From the NCBI RefSeq assembly GCF_018618415.1, contig NZ_JACSMA010000003.1:248001-312000 (forward strand): DNA of 64,000 bases, read 5' to 3'. The notes below the pieces were generated by a model, which was not told the DNA's origin, ran no database searches, and saw only the letters and a list, made by a program, of their open reading frames with translations. Source of the DNA: Exiguobacterium sp. s146 (GTDB taxonomy: Bacteria > Bacillota > Bacilli > Exiguobacteriales > Exiguobacteriaceae). The position numbers were made by a program, and so were the translations under genes. Shown here piece after piece: positions 62,365 to 64,000 of the stretch; position 1 is the stretch's first letter; every line of letters begins with the position of its first letter.

Positions 62365-63503
62365 TGCATTTAACGATTCAGCGAGACGTATTCATGCAAG
62401 CCGTACAAGATGTATCAAAAGCTGTTGCTTCCCGAACAACGATTCCAATCCTCACAGGATTAAAGCTTGAAGCCCATGCCGATGGGTTGACACTAACAGG
62501 TAGCGATACGGAAATTTCAATCGAACGCTTAATCCCGATTGAAGAAGGCGGAATCGAACTCATTCAAATTCAACGAGCCGGTAGCGTCGTGCTCAATGCA
62601 CGTTTCCTCGGTGAGATTGTTAAAAAGTTGCCGACGAATGAAGTGACACTCGAAGTGTCTCCGAACTTCATGACACGAATCGAATCGGGACAAGCCGAGT
62701 TCCATTTGAACGGACTCGATCCAGATGAGTACCCACGCCTGCCTGAACTATCAAGCGAACGCCGTTTCTACTTGCCGGCCGATCTCTTGAAGACGATTAT
62801 CCGTCAAACGAGCTTCGCTGTTTCGGCACAAGAGACACGTCCTGTTTTGACAGGGGTTAACTTCTCGGCTGAAAAAGGATTTTTGACGTGTGTCGCCACG
62901 GATAGCCACCGTCTGGCACTTCGCCGGGCACGGTTTGAGACCGACAACGATTTGACGTTCCAAAACGTCGTCGTCCCGGGCCGTTCATTGAACGAACTCG
63001 CAAAATTGCTTGATCGGGAAGAGTTGCCAGTCGAAATCGTGTTGACGGACCAACAAATCTTGTTCCGTTTGAAAAACATCTCGTTCTTCTCGCGTCTACT
63101 CGACGGGGCATACCCAGATACATCACGCTTGATTCCGGAAGAATACCGGACAGCTGTCCGTATGAACGCGAAGGACTTCCTCCAGGCCATCGATCGTGCG
63201 TCATTGCTTGCACGTGCTGACCGGAATAACGTCATCAAGTTTGTCGCTGAAGAGGCGACGACGGTTGAAGTCTCATCTCATTCTCCAGAAGTCGGGAAAG
63301 TGTCAGAACGCGTCAGCATCTTGTCGCTCGAAGGAGAAGAGTTAAAAATTTCATTCAACTCGAAATTTGTCATGGATGCGCTTCGTGCGCTCGATGCTTC
63401 AGAAATCGAAATCCAGTTCACGGGTTCGATGCGTCCGTTCATCTTGCGTCCGGTCGAGCAGGATAGCGTCCTACAGTTGATCTTGCCAGTCCGCACGTCT
63501 TAA
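62364..63503 (+). CDS. dnaN: DNA polymerase III beta sliding clamp
   Basis: 379 aa. Three clamp domains: MHLTIQRDVFMQAVQDVSKAVASRTTIPILTGLKLEA at the start, FAVSAQETRPVLTGVNF in domain 2, and FNSKFVMDALRALDASEIEIQFTGSMRPFILRPV...LILPVRTS at the end. Holds the polymerase on DNA and recruits repair proteins. GGAGG lies 9 nt before the ATG, and a DnaA box lies between them. A strong terminator follows. Confidence 0.98.
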   Translation: MHLTIQRDVFMQAVQDVSKAVASRTTIPILTGLKLEAHADGLTLTGSDTEISIERLIPIEEGGIELIQIQRAGSVVLNARFLGEIVKKLPTNEVTLEVSPNFMTRIESGQAEFHLNGLDPDEYPRLPELSSERRFYLPADLLKTIIRQTSFAVSAQETRPVLTGVNFSAEKGFLTCVATDSHRLALRRARFETDNDLTFQNVVVPGRSLNELAKLLDREELPVEIVLTDQQILFRLKNISFFSRLLDGAYPDTSRLIPEEYRTAVRMNAKDFLQAIDRASLLARADRNNVIKFVAEEATTVEVSSHSPEVGKVSERVSILSLEGEELKISFNSKFVMDALRALDASEIEIQFTGSMRPFILRPVEQDSVLQLILPVRTS

Positions 63504-63521
63504 GTCAGACTGAGCAGATTC

Positions 63522-63559
63522 GGGGATGATGAGGTGTTTCACCTTGTCATCCCCATTTT
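63522..63559 (+). terminator. Terminator of dnaN
   Basis: Stem GGGGATGA/TCATCCCC, 2-nt internal loop each side, inner AGGTG/CACCT, then ATTTTT. Ends the dnaA-dnaN transcript. Confidence 0.88.
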
Positions 63560-63638
63560 TGCCTTATTCGACGTTTTTCGATAAACTAATAAGTATGGCG
63601 ATTTTTTGTACTAAGTATGAAAGAAAGGAAGTGACGAC

Positions 63639-63854
63639 ATGAAAAAAGTGTCGATTACAACCGAGTATGTAACGCTCGGACAATTTTTGAAGTTGGCTGA
63701 TATTATTTCAAGTGGAGGCCAAGCGAAGTTTTTCTTAGAGGACATTCAAGTAAAAGTGAACGGTGAGGTTGATCAACGTCGCGGACGGAAACTACGGGAC
63801 GGGGACAAAATCGAAGTCGAAGGCTTCGGGGATTTCCAAATCGAGGGGAACTAA
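63639..63854 (+). CDS. yaaA: S4-domain RNA-binding protein YaaA (RlbA-like)
   Basis: 71 aa. [55 protein letters not shown] is the S4-like RNA-binding fold found between dnaN and recF in Bacillales. Its role is not settled. AAAGGAAG precedes the ATG. recF starts 1 nt after the stop, so the two are coupled. Confidence 0.95.
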   Translation: MKKVSITTEYVTLGQFLKLADIISSGGQAKFFLEDIQVKVNGEVDQRRGRKLRDGDKIEVEGFGDFQIEGN

Positions 63855-63855
63855 C

Positions 63856-64000
63856 GTGCATTTAAAGTCGATCCGATTGCAAAACTACCGCAACTACGAA
63901 ACCCTCGAGCTAGATTTTTCAGAACAGACGAACGTTCTCATCGGCGAGAATGCCCAAGGGAAAACGAATCTGCTCGAATCGATTTACGTACTTGCGCTCG
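63856..64000 (+). CDS. recF: DNA replication and repair protein RecF, N-terminal part (cut by window end)
   Basis: GTG start one base after yaaA. The first 48 codons read [20 protein letters not shown], then the Walker A loop [20 protein letters not shown]. This is the RecF ABC-type ATPase, which loads RecA at gaps with RecO and RecR. The rest lies beyond base 64000. Confidence 0.95.
   Translation, partial: MHLKSIRLQNYRNYETLELDFSEQTNVLIGENAQGKTNLLESIYVLAL

Overview
The window is a contiguous stretch of a Gram-positive Firmicutes chromosome with moderate-to-high GC content. It ends at the replication origin: rpmH, oriC, dnaA, dnaN, yaaA and the start of recF lie at the right edge. Gene content and order follow the Bacillales origin region: walRKHIJ-htrA-rlmH, purA, dnaC, rplI, gdpP, rpsR-ssb-rpsF, ychF, noc/parB, rsmG-mnmG-mnmE, yidC, rnpA, rpmH. 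No sporulation operon is seen and several Bacillus-type neighbours are missing. My best guess is Exiguobacterium or a close relative (inference, not tested). No rRNA, tRNA, CRISPR array, insertion sequence or prophage was recognised.

Region 1 (1-31.5 kb) has mixed strands and mostly accessory or housekeeping genes. These include the end of ahpF, a PadR/HAAS pair, an aldo/keto reductase, the metNIQ transporter, MarR and CarD-type regulators, mqo, DegV, an adaptive-response alkylation repair operon (adaA-alkA-ogt), mprF, small enzymes (NUDIX, HAD, VOC, MsrA), a FusB/C-type EF-G-binding protein, dbpA, and a secreted HNH nuclease with a small companion gene. Two beta-glucan utilisation genes are dead. 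One is a GH16 glucanase with two amber stops and an internal deletion. The other is a GH3 beta-glucosidase tail fused by deletion to an alpha/beta-hydrolase head. LacI/CcpA-like operators remain beside the first and, without a gene, at 26.87-26.93 kb.

Region 2 (31.5-33.3 kb) looks more AT-rich by eye. It carries a membrane-anchored coiled-coil protein, a 53-residue partner and a four-cysteine protein, none recognised.

Region 3 (33.4-60 kb) is core genome. Almost every gene is on the minus strand, co-directional with a fork moving left from oriC. Three absences stand out against the Bacillus order: no soj (parA) between noc and parB, a ParB without the N-terminal ParA-stimulating peptide, and no jag after yidC. 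A near-consensus parS site and a Noc-binding site are kept.

Region 4 (60-64 kb) is a bipartite origin with nine perfect DnaA boxes upstream of dnaA and more boxes plus an AT-rich unwinding element between dnaA and dnaN. Perfect DnaA boxes also cluster far from oriC, at 10.3-10.4 kb (inside and after a phosphatase gene) and at 33.9 kb (before rlmH). One sits in the yidC terminator.
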